25,828 nucleotides of DNA. Source: an uncultured Rickettsiales bacterium (GTDB taxonomy: Bacteria; Pseudomonadota; Alphaproteobacteria; Rickettsiales; UBA1997). Under the pieces are notes generated by a model. The model worked only from the letters and a program-made list of their open reading frames with translations. It was not told the DNA's origin and did not search any database. The position numbers and the translations under genes were made by a program. Each line of letters begins with the position of its first letter. Within the stretch, counting starts at the first letter, position 1. The DNA lies in contig CAKVGI010000015.1 in NCBI GenBank assembly GCA_934747265.1, forward strand, positions 1 through 25,828. Direction: 5' to 3'. Shown piece by piece: positions 7,718 to 16,089 of this stretch.

Positions 7718-8962
7718 TTACTTTTCTTCTTTAACAATAATCTCTGGTTTTGTCTTATTTATAACAGTATCTTTTGTTATAATAACTTTTTTGATATCTT
7801 TATCTGACGGTATTTCAAACATCGTTTCAAGCAAAAGATCTTCAACTATTGATCTTAAACCTCTAGCACCAGTTTTTCTCTTAATTGCCTTTTTAGCAAT
7901 TTCCTGTAAAGCCTCTTTTTTAAATTCAAGTTCAACGCCTTCTAGTTCAAACAATTTCTTATATTGTTTAACTATGGCATTTTTAGGCTCAGTCAAAACT
8001 CTGATTAAATCACTTTCTGAAAGCTCATCTATTGTACAAACAACTGGCAATCTACCAACCAACTCTGGAATTAAACCAAATTTTATCAAGTCATCAGTTT
8101 CAACATCCTTAATTAATTCTTTCAAATCATCATCATTTTCTTTTTTGACTTTTGCTCCAAAACCAATAGTTGTTTCTTTACTTCTTTGCGCAATAATTTT
8201 TTCAATACCAACAAACGCACCACCGCAAATAAACAATATATTGCTTGTATCAACCTTTATAAATTCTTGGTTTGGATGTTTTCTACCACCTTGTGGAGGA
8301 ATATTAGCAACTGTTCCTTCTATCAACTTTAATAAAGCCTGCTGTACACCCTCGCCAGAAACATCTCTGGTAATTGAAACATTCTCGCTTTTTCTACCAA
8401 TCTTGTCTATTTCATCTATATATATTATACCTCTTTCAGCTCTTGCAACATCCATATTTGCATTTTGCAATAGCTTTAATATAATATTTTCAACGTCTTC
8501 ACCAACATAACCAGCCTCTGTCAATGTTGTAGCATCAGCAATAGCAAAAGGTACATCAAGTATTTTTGCTAACGTTTGAGCTAACAGCGTTTTACCTGAA
8601 CCAGTAGAACCAATTATAAGAACGTTTGATTTATTAATCTCAACATCATTATCTTCTTTGTCAAGATTGTTAATTCTCTTGTAGTGGTTATAAACAGCAA
8701 CAGACAAAATTCGCTTAGCTTTATCTTGCCCTATAACATAATCATTTAAAAACGCTAAAATTTCCCTTGGCTTCAAATTATCCTTATTAAAAGATAATTT
8801 TGCCTTACTGCCTTCTATATCACCTTTAATGACATCATAACATAAGTTAATACATTCATCACAAATACAAACACCCGGACCAGATATAATCTTATTGGCC
8901 TCCTTCTGTGTTCTTCCACAAAAGGAACAGCATAGGGTATTTTTAACGTCTTCCTTTGACAT
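7718..8962 (-). CDS. clpX: ATP-dependent protease ATP-binding subunit ClpX
   Basis: AAA+ unfoldase that feeds substrates to ClpP. Full length at 414 residues. The N-terminal zinc domain has Cys12/Cys15 and Cys34/Cys37; Walker A GSTGSGKT is at 118-125, the pore loop GYVGED at 151-156, Walker B IIYIDEID at 179-186, followed by the RKH loop (GGRKHPNQ), the IGF segment that docks on ClpP, and sensor II GARGLR. All are intact, so it should be active. It is usually next to clpP in proteobacteria, but no clpP or lon is adjacent here. It follows rpmJ by 8 bases on the same strand. Downstream it runs directly into the IS remnant B1 without a clear terminator. Confidence 0.97.
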   Translation of the reverse strand: MSKEDVKNTLCCSFCGRTQKEANKIISGPGVCICDECINLCYDVIKGDIEGSKAKLSFNKDNLKPREILAFLNDYVIGQDKAKRILSVAVYNHYKRINNLDKEDNDVEINKSNVLIIGSTGSGKTLLAQTLAKILDVPFAIADATTLTEAGYVGEDVENIILKLLQNANMDVARAERGIIYIDEIDKIGRKSENVSITRDVSGEGVQQALLKLIEGTVANIPPQGGRKHPNQEFIKVDTSNILFICGGAFVGIEKIIAQRSKETTIGFGAKVKKENDDDLKELIKDVETDDLIKFGLIPELVGRLPVVCTIDELSESDLIRVLTEPKNAIVKQYKKLFELEGVELEFKKEALQEIAKKAIKRKTGARGLRSIVEDLLLETMFEIPSDKDIKKVIITKDTVINKTKPEIIVKEEK

Positions 8963-8970
8963 AATTCAAA

Positions 8971-9123
8971 TCAACCCTGAGAAGCTTTAAATCTAGGATT
9001 TACCTTATTAATTATAACGAGAACACTTTTCTTTCCGCCGCCTTTTTTACTCTTCTTTCTTCTAACGACCTTACAATTTTTATCTCTGTTCTTCAAGTTT
9101 TTAATAGAACCAACTATTTTCAT
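8971..9123 (-). CDS. rpmJ: Ribosomal protein L36 (bL36) with an internal basic expansion
   Basis: A small gene of 50 residues from the ATG at 9121-9123. It reads MKIVGSIKNLKNRDKNCKVV at the start and ends INKVNPRFKASQG, the two conserved blocks of alphaproteobacterial C-minus L36. The usual protein is about 41 residues; here the short middle is replaced by a longer RRKKSKKGGGKKSVLVI stretch, about nine residues more. The frame also stays open to an ATG at 9133-9135 (54 residues), but the inner ATG matches the family start. L36 binds 23S rRNA in the large subunit. It lies 8 bases upstream of clpX, so the two are probably co-transcribed. Identity is very likely; whether the expanded form is functional is open. 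Confidence 0.88.
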   Translation of the reverse strand: MKIVGSIKNLKNRDKNCKVVRRKKSKKGGGKKSVLVIINKVNPRFKASQG

Positions 9124-9251
9124 CTCTATATCCATTATTTATAAATACATATCTTATCATGGTATTTTCTTTTTTTAAAAAATCAAGCAAAAATTTATTC
9201 AGTTAAACGAAATTATAAGTTTTTACATACTTATCCAATATTTAACATATT

Positions 9252-10094
9252 TTACAAAAACTTTCCTAAATAAAACCATTCATTACCTATTTTTACATTA
9301 TCATCATTATGAGGCATAATCATTAAATAATCTCTATCAGCTTTTATTTCTTCACCATCATCATATTTAGCTATTATTTCACCTTTTTCCACCTTATCTA
9401 AATGATTCCAACATTTTGAAAGATTGCCATTTTTAGTTTTATAAACAACTTTTTCCATCTCTATATATTTGGATTGACTCTCGTTAATATTTGATTGACA
9501 ATCTGCAATTTTTAAATATGCCAACGAATTTTGAATTGCTGTTTCCGCTAAATTAATACCATTTGGATCATTACGATTTCCGCATTCTATTGTTACACAA
9601 ATTTTTCCTTTTCTAAATCCATAACCGCAAGTACTATTATCTTCTCCATCATATAATTCATTCCATCCTTTTATTATATGTTTAAAATTTTGCATTTCAA
9701 CAAATTCTTTAACTTCCGTATTATCTTTATCAAGAAATGCAAAACTTGGACCATCTGTTGGTATAGAATGTATATCCAATAAATAATCACATTTATCTAT
9801 ATATTTTATAATTTTCTGGGAGATAATTTCCTCATATTTTGCTGGTTTTGTTATTTTTTTAAAAACTCTATTTAGATTAATATCTATAAATCTTTTATTT
9901 TGAATATTAGCTTCCGGATTGCATATTGGTATAAAAGTTATACTTCCGCTTTTTACTGTAATTTTACCATTTTTAATTTTATTAACTATTTTTGAAATGG
10001 CTTTATATCCACAAATTTCATTTCCATGAACCGCCCCCAAAACTAACAAATTTTTTCCCTTTTTAAAACTATCAAATTTAATGATTTCTAACAT
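9252..10094 (-). CDS. Succinylglutamate desuccinylase / aspartoacylase family zinc hydrolase
   Basis: A zinc-dependent deacylase of the AstE/AspA branch of the M14-like fold, 280 residues. Metal ligands are His23 and Glu26 in GAVHGNE and His109 in DIHS; the substrate-binding NLNR motif is at 73-76 and the catalytic Glu169 lies in VTIECG. The C-terminal beta domain (about 205-280) is present, so it is complete. Family members remove acyl groups from N-acyl amino acids; the substrate here is unknown, and no arginine-succinyltransferase genes adjoin it. A clear AGGAG lies 7 bases before the ATG. It follows the GNAT-like gene by about 30 bases on the same strand, and an acetyltransferase next to a deacylase may point to one acyl-amino-acid or acyl-peptide pathway (inference). 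Confidence 0.85.
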   Translation of the reverse strand: MLEIIKFDSFKKGKNLLVLGAVHGNEICGYKAISKIVNKIKNGKITVKSGSITFIPICNPEANIQNKRFIDINLNRVFKKITKPAKYEEIISQKIIKYIDKCDYLLDIHSIPTDGPSFAFLDKDNTEVKEFVEMQNFKHIIKGWNELYDGEDNSTCGYGFRKGKICVTIECGNRNDPNGINLAETAIQNSLAYLKIADCQSNINESQSKYIEMEKVVYKTKNGNLSKCWNHLDKVEKGEIIAKYDDGEEIKADRDYLMIMPHNDDNVKIGNEWFYLGKFL

Positions 10095-10125
10095 ATTTCT
10101 CCTATTTATTATTTGCTAATATTTG

Positions 10126-10965
10126 CTAAATACTACATGCATTTTTTGTTGATGTTCGTAGTTTTTTAGCTTTTTTAAGTCTTATACTAGCCGATAAAGT
10201 TGATCCAACAGGCTTATAAAGTAAACAACATTTTACCCCATCAAAAGCAACATATTTTTCTAAAGGCTCAAATCCATTTTTTAAACAAACGTGCAAATTA
10301 CATTCATTAGTTTCTGCAACTTCATTCATTAATATTATACTACACTTTGGATACATATATTCCACAATAAATTCTATATATTTACTCATTTTACTTGCTA
10401 AATTCATGCCATTATATCTTGAATCAACCATTGTTCCTTTAATTTCAAATATATTGTCTATTTTTATACGATCAAGTTCTTCTGGCTTATAATTGGTTGG
10501 AGTTGTACCATTAAGAACTTTACATGATAAGTTTTTTAAATTTTTAAAATCAACAGATGATTGACCTATTAATTTTTTGGTATTATTGTCAAAAATTCCA
10601 ACAGTAATTCCATCCTTTATACTCCTCAATTTTTTAAATGTTTCCCATGTTTTTTGAGTTATAAAACCTTCATTTCCATTTTTCTTTAAATCTGATAATA
10701 TATTTTTCTGTAATAATAATGATTCCCCAACATCTTCAACAGTTTCGGCTAGTGGTAATATCTTAATAGTAAACGAATATCGTTTTCCAGTTCCTTTTTG
10801 AATAGAATTAAAAGCATATCCTTTATATAGTTTACATAGCGAATCACTTGCAACATCTCTATTATGAGATTTTGCTGAATTTAATTCACATTTCTTTGAA
10901 TTACTTTTATTAAATGTTGAACTTACGCATGTTGTTGGTAAAATTCTTTGCGGAGATGAATACAT
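10126..10965 (-). CDS. GNAT-like acetyltransferase domain protein
   Basis: The family is not certain. The 279-residue protein has a Ser/Asn/Cys-rich N-terminal 50 residues with no clear signal. The C-terminal half resembles GNAT: a beta strand ending IKGTMVDSRYNGMNLASKM (the acetyl-CoA loop region, with a Gly but not the full R/Q-x-x-G-x-G/A motif), then a helix, strand and CLKNGFEPLEKYVAFDG, the typical final GNAT hairpin. The incomplete CoA loop means activity is uncertain. A C-terminal tail is rich in Lys/Arg/Ser. It is the first gene after a consensus promoter at 11001-11029 and lies upstream of the aspartoacylase-family gene. It could act on a small metabolite or protein N-terminus, or be an effector; the sequence does not decide. 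Confidence 0.6.
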   Translation of the reverse strand: MYSSPQRILPTTCVSSTFNKSNSKKCELNSAKSHNRDVASDSLCKLYKGYAFNSIQKGTGKRYSFTIKILPLAETVEDVGESLLLQKNILSDLKKNGNEGFITQKTWETFKKLRSIKDGITVGIFDNNTKKLIGQSSVDFKNLKNLSCKVLNGTTPTNYKPEELDRIKIDNIFEIKGTMVDSRYNGMNLASKMSKYIEFIVEYMYPKCSIILMNEVAETNECNLHVCLKNGFEPLEKYVAFDGVKCCLLYKPVGSTLSASIRLKKAKKLRTSTKNACSI

Positions 10966-11000
10966 ATTCTTATTTATAATAAATTACAACAATATTTTTA

Positions 11001-11029
11001 ATTATAATAATATTAATAATATTTGTCAA
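11001..11029 (-). promoter_or_regulatory. Consensus sigma-70 promoter of the GNAT-aspartoacylase pair
   Basis: On the minus strand a perfect TTGACA (11029-11024), a 17-base spacer and a perfect TATAAT (11006-11001). The start would fall near 10994, about 28 bases before the ATG. It is the best promoter in the window. Confidence 0.8.
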
Positions 11030-11177
11030 GAAAAATTTGCATTATTATACTAAAATAATAATTTATTAATAATATTTATGATATAAAAAATATATTAGTT
11101 TAATTATATTGTAAAGCCATTATAATAATTTTCCTTTTATTTCTCTTGCTAAATTAATTCAAATTACAAAAATTACA

Positions 11178-11205
11178 TTGCATTTTAAATAGTTTTTTAT
11201 ATTAT
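11178..11205 (+). promoter_or_regulatory. Probable nagB promoter
   Basis: TTGCAT (11178-11183), 16 bases, TATTAT (11200-11205). It sits about 28 bases before the nagB ATG. No operator palindrome is evident. Confidence 0.45.
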
Positions 11206-11232
11206 ACAAACTAGTCAATAAAGGCGGAAAAT

Positions 11233-12012
11233 ATGAGAGTCATAATAAAAGATAATTACGATAAATGCAGTAAATGGGTTGCAGAATATATAGCTGATAA
11301 AATTAATAAATCTAAAAATAAACAATTTGTTTTAGGATTACCAACTGGCTCTACTCCTCTTGGTGTTTATAAATATTTAATTTCAATGTATGAAAATAAA
11401 TTAGTTTCATTTAAAAATGTTATCACTTTTAACATGGATGAATATGTTGGTTTAGATGCGAACAACAAACAAAGCTATAATTATTTTATGCGGAATAACT
11501 TTTTCAAATTTATAGACATAAAAAAAGAAAATGTTAATATTCTCAATGGTATTACTAATAATATTGTATTGGAATGTGAACAATATGAAGAAAAAATAAA
11601 AGCCTGCGGTGGAATTGATTTATTTTTTGGAGGAGTTGGCAGTGATGGACATATTGCATTCAATGAACCTTATTCTTCTTTATCATCAAAAACAAGAATA
11701 AAAACATTAACTTCTACAACCATAAAAGATAATTCTAGATTTTTTGATTATGATATAGAAAAAACGCCAAAAACCGCTTTAACAGTAGGTGTTGGTACTA
11801 TAATGAATTCAAGGGAAGTAATTATAATGGCAAATGGATTGTCAAAGGCTGATGCTATTTATAGTGCAATAGAAGGACCAATTACCCAATTATCACCAAT
11901 TAGTATGTTGCAATTACATGAAAAAGCAATAATTGTATGTGATAAAGAGGCAACCAATGAATTAAAAGTCAAGACAGTAAATTATTTTAATGATATAGAA
12001 AATAATATATAA
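11233..12012 (+). CDS. nagB: Glucosamine-6-phosphate deaminase
   Basis: Converts glucosamine 6-phosphate to fructose 6-phosphate and ammonia, linking amino sugars to glycolysis. The 259 residues match the family. The phosphate loop GLPTGSTP is at 35-42, and the catalytic residues are Asp69 (NMDEYVG), Asp138, His140 and Glu145 in GVGSDGHIAFNEP. The C-terminal allosteric extension of the long enterobacterial enzyme is absent, as in short bacterial NagB. An AAGG site lies 8 bases upstream of the ATG. It stands alone: no nagA, nagE or murQ is adjacent, so it may serve cell-wall or host amino-sugar salvage. It converges on rpoD and shares the hairpin at 12047-12067. Confidence 0.95.
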   Translation: MRVIIKDNYDKCSKWVAEYIADKINKSKNKQFVLGLPTGSTPLGVYKYLISMYENKLVSFKNVITFNMDEYVGLDANNKQSYNYFMRNNFFKFIDIKKENVNILNGITNNIVLECEQYEEKIKACGGIDLFFGGVGSDGHIAFNEPYSSLSSKTRIKTLTSTTIKDNSRFFDYDIEKTPKTALTVGVGTIMNSREVIIMANGLSKADAIYSAIEGPITQLSPISMLQLHEKAIIVCDKEATNELKVKTVNYFNDIENNI

Positions 12013-12046
12013 TTTTTTATAAACTTTATAAATAATATATTAAAAA

Positions 12047-12067
12047 AGGTCATTCAAAGAATGACCT
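12047..12067. terminator. Bidirectional terminator between nagB and rpoD
   Basis: Perfect 9-base arms AGGTCATTC and GAATGACCT around an AAA loop. A-rich sequence before it gives a T-run on the minus strand, so it mainly ends dnaG-rpoD. Confidence 0.85.
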
Positions 12068-12071
12068 AATA

Positions 12072-14108
12072 TTAATTTTCTTCTAAGAAAATTTTTAACT
12101 TTCCAGCTCTCTTTGGATGTTTTAATTTTCTTAAAGCTTTAGCTTCAATTTGCCTAATTCTTTCTCTTGTAACAGAAAATTGTTTACCAACGTCTTCAAG
12201 CGTGTTATCGCTCTCCATACCAATACCAAATCTCATCCTTAAAACTCTCTCTTCTCTTGAAGTTAATCCAGACAATAAATTATTGGTAATTTCTTTCAAA
12301 TTATTATACATTGTAGCTTTCAATGGTGAAACGGCTGTTTTATCTTCAATAAATTCACCAACCATACTTTCATCATCATCGCCACCAATTGGAGATTCTA
12401 AACTTACAGGATCTCTTGCTGTTCTCAAAACTTTTCTAACTTTTTCAACAGGTATTAAAAGTTTGTCTGCAATTTCTTGCGCAGTAGGATTTCTACCAAG
12501 CTCTTGCGTTAATTGTCTTGAAGCTTTTGAAATTTTATTAATTGTCTCAACCATGTGAATAGGAACCCTAATGGTTCTGGATTGATCCGCTATAGCTCTT
12601 GTAATTCCTTGTCTAATCCACCAAGTTGCGTAAGTTGAAAACTTATAACCTCTCTTGTATTCAAATTTGTCAACAGCACGCATTAAACCAATATTTCCTT
12701 CCTGAATTAAATCCAAAAATTGCAAACCTCTATTTGCATATTTTTTAGCAATGGAAACAACAAGTCTTAAATTTGCTTGTATCATCTCTTTTTTAGCTTT
12801 ACTTTCTTCATCTTTTCCTTCATAAACATTTTTCAAAAATGTTTTAAAATCATATATATTCAAACCAACAACTCTTTCTACTTTTGCCAATTTGTTATAT
12901 AATTCTTCAAGTTTCTCTGATTGAGTCTCATATAAATTTTTCCATTGACTATCTTTCGAATTTTTGATATCTTGTAGCCAATTTTCATTATAATTTGGAT
13001 ATCCGTAAATCTTTAAGAAATCTTTTTTTGATATTCCTTCATCAGTACACAAAACAACCAACTCTTTTTCTATGCTTTCTATTCTTAATTTAGCTTTTTC
13101 TATCTCTTTTAATATTAATTGAATTAAACCATCATTTAGCGGAATATCTAACATTACATCTATTAATTTTTTCTGTAAATCTTCCAGCTTTTTATTGTTC
13201 TTCAATGTAGCAATATTATTATTATCTTTAATTGATGCTAAAATTACTTTTACAATATCAACCGCCTGCTCTAAAATCTTCAATACTTTTGGTAGCAAAC
13301 TTCTTTCCATTGTTGAAAATGGAGTAATACTCTCTTCATCATCTAAATCATCTTCTTCATCTAAATCTTTTGATACATCCAGATCATCAACATCATCATA
13401 CTCATCATAGTCTTCACTATCATCACTAAAAATAGAGCTAATATCATTAGGATTAATAGCCTCTGTTTCGGTTTCCTTATCAGCTTTTGAAATAGCTTCA
13501 TCTAACTCACTACTATAAGTTTCATCAATTCTAATAATATCTCTTAAAAGCATTGTACCATTTGATAAACCGTTATACCAGTCAATTATATATCTCATAA
13601 CAAACGGTGCAGAATATATATTTTGCAAAACTTTATTTCTACCATTCTCAATTTTTATTGCAATATTCACTTCATCTTCTCTATTCAATAAAGGAATACT
13701 ACTCATCAATTTAAGATATGATTTCACTGGATCATTTGTATGTCTACTTATAGCATCTTCTTTTAAATCAGAAACATGACTATCTTCATTTTGATAAATT
13801 TTATTAAACTCATCAGTACTGGTTAGTAATTTAATATTTAATTCATCAAGAACATTGTATAATTCTTCTATTTTCTCAACTTTGATTGAGCTGTCTTTTA
13901 AAACATTATTAATTTCATCATATAGCAAAAATCCTTTTTCTTTTCCGTTTAGAATTAATTTTTTAATTTTAGCATTTTTCAAAAAAGATTTTTCTTCAAG
14001 AATATTTTGACTATTATTTGCTACTTTTGGGGATTTTTTATCTTTTTTTACAACAATTTTCGTATTTTTGACACTTTTTTCTTTAATATTAGCCATTTCA
14101 TTTTCCAT
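12072..14108 (-). CDS. rpoD: RNA polymerase primary sigma factor RpoD (sigma-70)
   Basis: The housekeeping sigma factor. The 678 residues carry region 1.2 (DPVKSYLKLM, near 127-136), region 2 with LDLIQEGNIGLMRAVDKFEY and FSTYATWWIRQGITRAI (-10 recognition and melting), region 3, and region 4 with RERIRQIEAKALRKLKHP (-35 recognition). The non-conserved region between 1.2 and 2 has a strongly acidic run at about 226-260. Acidic runs there are known in the family; this one is rich in Asp. The N-terminal 45 residues are Lys-rich. The start may be Met1 or Met5; neither has a strong ribosome-binding site. It follows dnaG by 9 bases, the classical macromolecular-synthesis order; rpsU is absent from this position. 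Confidence 0.97.
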   Translation of the reverse strand: MENEMANIKEKSVKNTKIVVKKDKKSPKVANNSQNILEEKSFLKNAKIKKLILNGKEKGFLLYDEINNVLKDSSIKVEKIEELYNVLDELNIKLLTSTDEFNKIYQNEDSHVSDLKEDAISRHTNDPVKSYLKLMSSIPLLNREDEVNIAIKIENGRNKVLQNIYSAPFVMRYIIDWYNGLSNGTMLLRDIIRIDETYSSELDEAISKADKETETEAINPNDISSIFSDDSEDYDEYDDVDDLDVSKDLDEEDDLDDEESITPFSTMERSLLPKVLKILEQAVDIVKVILASIKDNNNIATLKNNKKLEDLQKKLIDVMLDIPLNDGLIQLILKEIEKAKLRIESIEKELVVLCTDEGISKKDFLKIYGYPNYNENWLQDIKNSKDSQWKNLYETQSEKLEELYNKLAKVERVVGLNIYDFKTFLKNVYEGKDEESKAKKEMIQANLRLVVSIAKKYANRGLQFLDLIQEGNIGLMRAVDKFEYKRGYKFSTYATWWIRQGITRAIADQSRTIRVPIHMVETINKISKASRQLTQELGRNPTAQEIADKLLIPVEKVRKVLRTARDPVSLESPIGGDDDESMVGEFIEDKTAVSPLKATMYNNLKEITNNLLSGLTSREERVLRMRFGIGMESDNTLEDVGKQFSVTRERIRQIEAKALRKLKHPKRAGKLKIFLEEN

Positions 14109-14117
14109 TATTAAAAC

Positions 14118-15935
14118 CTAAACAAACTCGCCATTAGCTAAAAGATTATTAATTTTATTTTTTAAACTTAATAATTCTTCACCAAGCTTTTTTGCTTTTA
14201 TAATATCACCTATTTCAGACGCTTCTTTTAAATCGAACTCCACTAACATTACTTCCTTTTCTAGCAACAGAACTACGGTCATTATAACACTCTTTTTTTC
14301 TGTTAAACTAATAACACAGGAGTTATTAAAAAAAATATCACTATTTTTAATATATGTACTTAAATCGTTTTTTACAAGTAAATTTTGTATTTTTTTTGCA
14401 AAATCATCATTATCAGTAAAATTTGAACACTCTTCAATGCAAGAAATTATATTATTACAATTATCATTTAAAAAATTTACAGAAAATATATCTATTTTAT
14501 ACTTTTCCATTAAAATATTAATTATATTTGGAAATTTAATTATCAACGAACAAATTTTTCTTTCAATTTTTTCCATTAAATCAATATTTATTTTACTTTT
14601 TATATTTTTTAAAACATCTGTTTTTATGTCATCTTTCTTATTAATTTTATATGAATTTTTGCTTAATTTCCAAAGCTTATTCTTATAAAATTGTTCAAAA
14701 TGACTTTTTAATTTTGTATCCTTAATATTTTCCAAAAGACTAAATATTTTTTTCTCCAATTCAGCTTTTTTTTCTGGCAATATATCGTCTTTTTCATCTA
14801 TATTTAATCCTTTTATCTCATTTTCCCACAAATAATCAGAAAGTGAAATTGAATTTTTCAACAAATTATCAAACTCAATTTTTCCATATTTCTTAATAAA
14901 ATCATCAGGATCAACATCTTTTGGCAAAAAAACAAATTTTATATTTTTTCCAACAGAAATCAAAGGTAAAACCAATTTTGATAACCGAATTGAAGCTTTT
15001 TGACCAGCGGAATCACCATCAAGACACACAAAAATATTATTTGTTGCTGACCACAATTCTTTAATTTGATTTTCAGTAATTCCAGTACCCATAGGAGCAA
15101 CAACATTTTCTACTCCATTAATATATAAAGAAATAGCATCCATATTTCCTTCAACCAAAATTGCCGAACCATTATCATAAATCGCCTTCCTTGCAAAAAA
15201 ATAATTAAATAAGGTAAATCCCTTTTTGTATATTTTGGTTTCTGGTGAATTCATATATTTAGGCATGCCATCATCTAATATTCTACCAGTAAAAGCAATT
15301 ACTCTACCCTTTTTATCAAGAACTGGGAACATTAATCTATTTCTAAATTTATCATAATAATTTTTTTCACCCTTAGCAATAACTCCACTTTTTTCAATAA
15401 TTTCTTCCTTATATCCCAATCCTTTTAAATAATTCAAAAGAGTGCTAAAATCGTCCATTGCAAACCCAATCCTAAATTTTTTAAGATTTCTTTTATTTAA
15501 ACCTCTTTTACTTGCGTACATTAATGCGGTTTTACCATAAAAATTAAATAAATTTTGCTCAAAAAACTTACAGCTCTCTTCATTGATTTTATAGATTAAA
15601 TCAATCTCATCAACTTCTTCCTTTTTTTTAGTCTTTACCTTTTCAATTTTTGGTAATGGAATACCATATAAGTTTGCCAAATATTCAATAGCTTCTTTAA
15701 AATTTAAACCTTCCATTTCCATAACAAAAGTAAAAATATTTCCACTTTTACCACAACCAAAACAGTGATAAATTCCCTTCATATCACTAACAGAAAAAGA
15801 TGGGGTTTTTTCATGATGGAATGGACAGCAAGCAACAAAATCCCTACCTCTCTTCTTTAATGGAATTTTTTTTCCAACTAAATCGGAGATTGAAATTGTG
15901 GTTTCTAATTCTTTTACAAACGATTCAGGATACAT
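14118..15935 (-). CDS. dnaG: DNA primase
   Basis: Makes RNA primers for replication. The frame is open to 15956, but I start at the ATG at 15933-15935 (605 residues). The promoter -10 element at 15960-15965 leaves no room for transcription to include the upstream ATG, and MYPESFV matches alphaproteobacterial starts. In the longer frame's numbering the CHC2 zinc ribbon is Cys44, His47, Cys65 and Cys68. The TOPRIM core follows with ILVEGNMDAISLY and CLDGDSAGQKA. The C-terminal DnaB-interaction region is poorly conserved and AT-rich. It is co-transcribed with rpoD. Confidence 0.95.
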   Translation of the reverse strand: MYPESFVKELETTISISDLVGKKIPLKKRGRDFVACCPFHHEKTPSFSVSDMKGIYHCFGCGKSGNIFTFVMEMEGLNFKEAIEYLANLYGIPLPKIEKVKTKKKEEVDEIDLIYKINEESCKFFEQNLFNFYGKTALMYASKRGLNKRNLKKFRIGFAMDDFSTLLNYLKGLGYKEEIIEKSGVIAKGEKNYYDKFRNRLMFPVLDKKGRVIAFTGRILDDGMPKYMNSPETKIYKKGFTLFNYFFARKAIYDNGSAILVEGNMDAISLYINGVENVVAPMGTGITENQIKELWSATNNIFVCLDGDSAGQKASIRLSKLVLPLISVGKNIKFVFLPKDVDPDDFIKKYGKIEFDNLLKNSISLSDYLWENEIKGLNIDEKDDILPEKKAELEKKIFSLLENIKDTKLKSHFEQFYKNKLWKLSKNSYKINKKDDIKTDVLKNIKSKINIDLMEKIERKICSLIIKFPNIINILMEKYKIDIFSVNFLNDNCNNIISCIEECSNFTDNDDFAKKIQNLLVKNDLSTYIKNSDIFFNNSCVISLTEKKSVIMTVVLLLEKEVMLVEFDLKEASEIGDIIKAKKLGEELLSLKNKINNLLANGEFV

Positions 15936-15959
15936 TGCCAAACTATTTATTACCATATA

Positions 15960-15987
15960 TGTATAGCAAATATTGCAAAAAAATCAA
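15960..15987 (-). promoter_or_regulatory. Probable dnaG-rpoD promoter
   Basis: On the minus strand TTGATT (15987-15982), 16 bases, TATACA (15965-15960). A start near 15953 supports the downstream dnaG ATG at 15935. Confidence 0.55.
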
Positions 15988-16089
15988 GTAAAAAATCTTT
16001 TAAAAAATATTTAATTACTTTCATGTATTCAGTAATTATATTTATTACTGCAAAACAAGTATACATTTCTTGGAATGAATTACAAAAAA

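Noticed and set aside
7791..8510. Long plus-strand frame opposite clpX
   Set aside because: It is a shadow of clpX, whose motifs are complete on the minus strand.
16030..16050. Hairpin CAGTAAT/ATTACTG downstream of virB11 as terminator
   Set aside because: The stem is AT-rich and no T-run follows on the minus strand, so it is not strong enough to list as a terminator.
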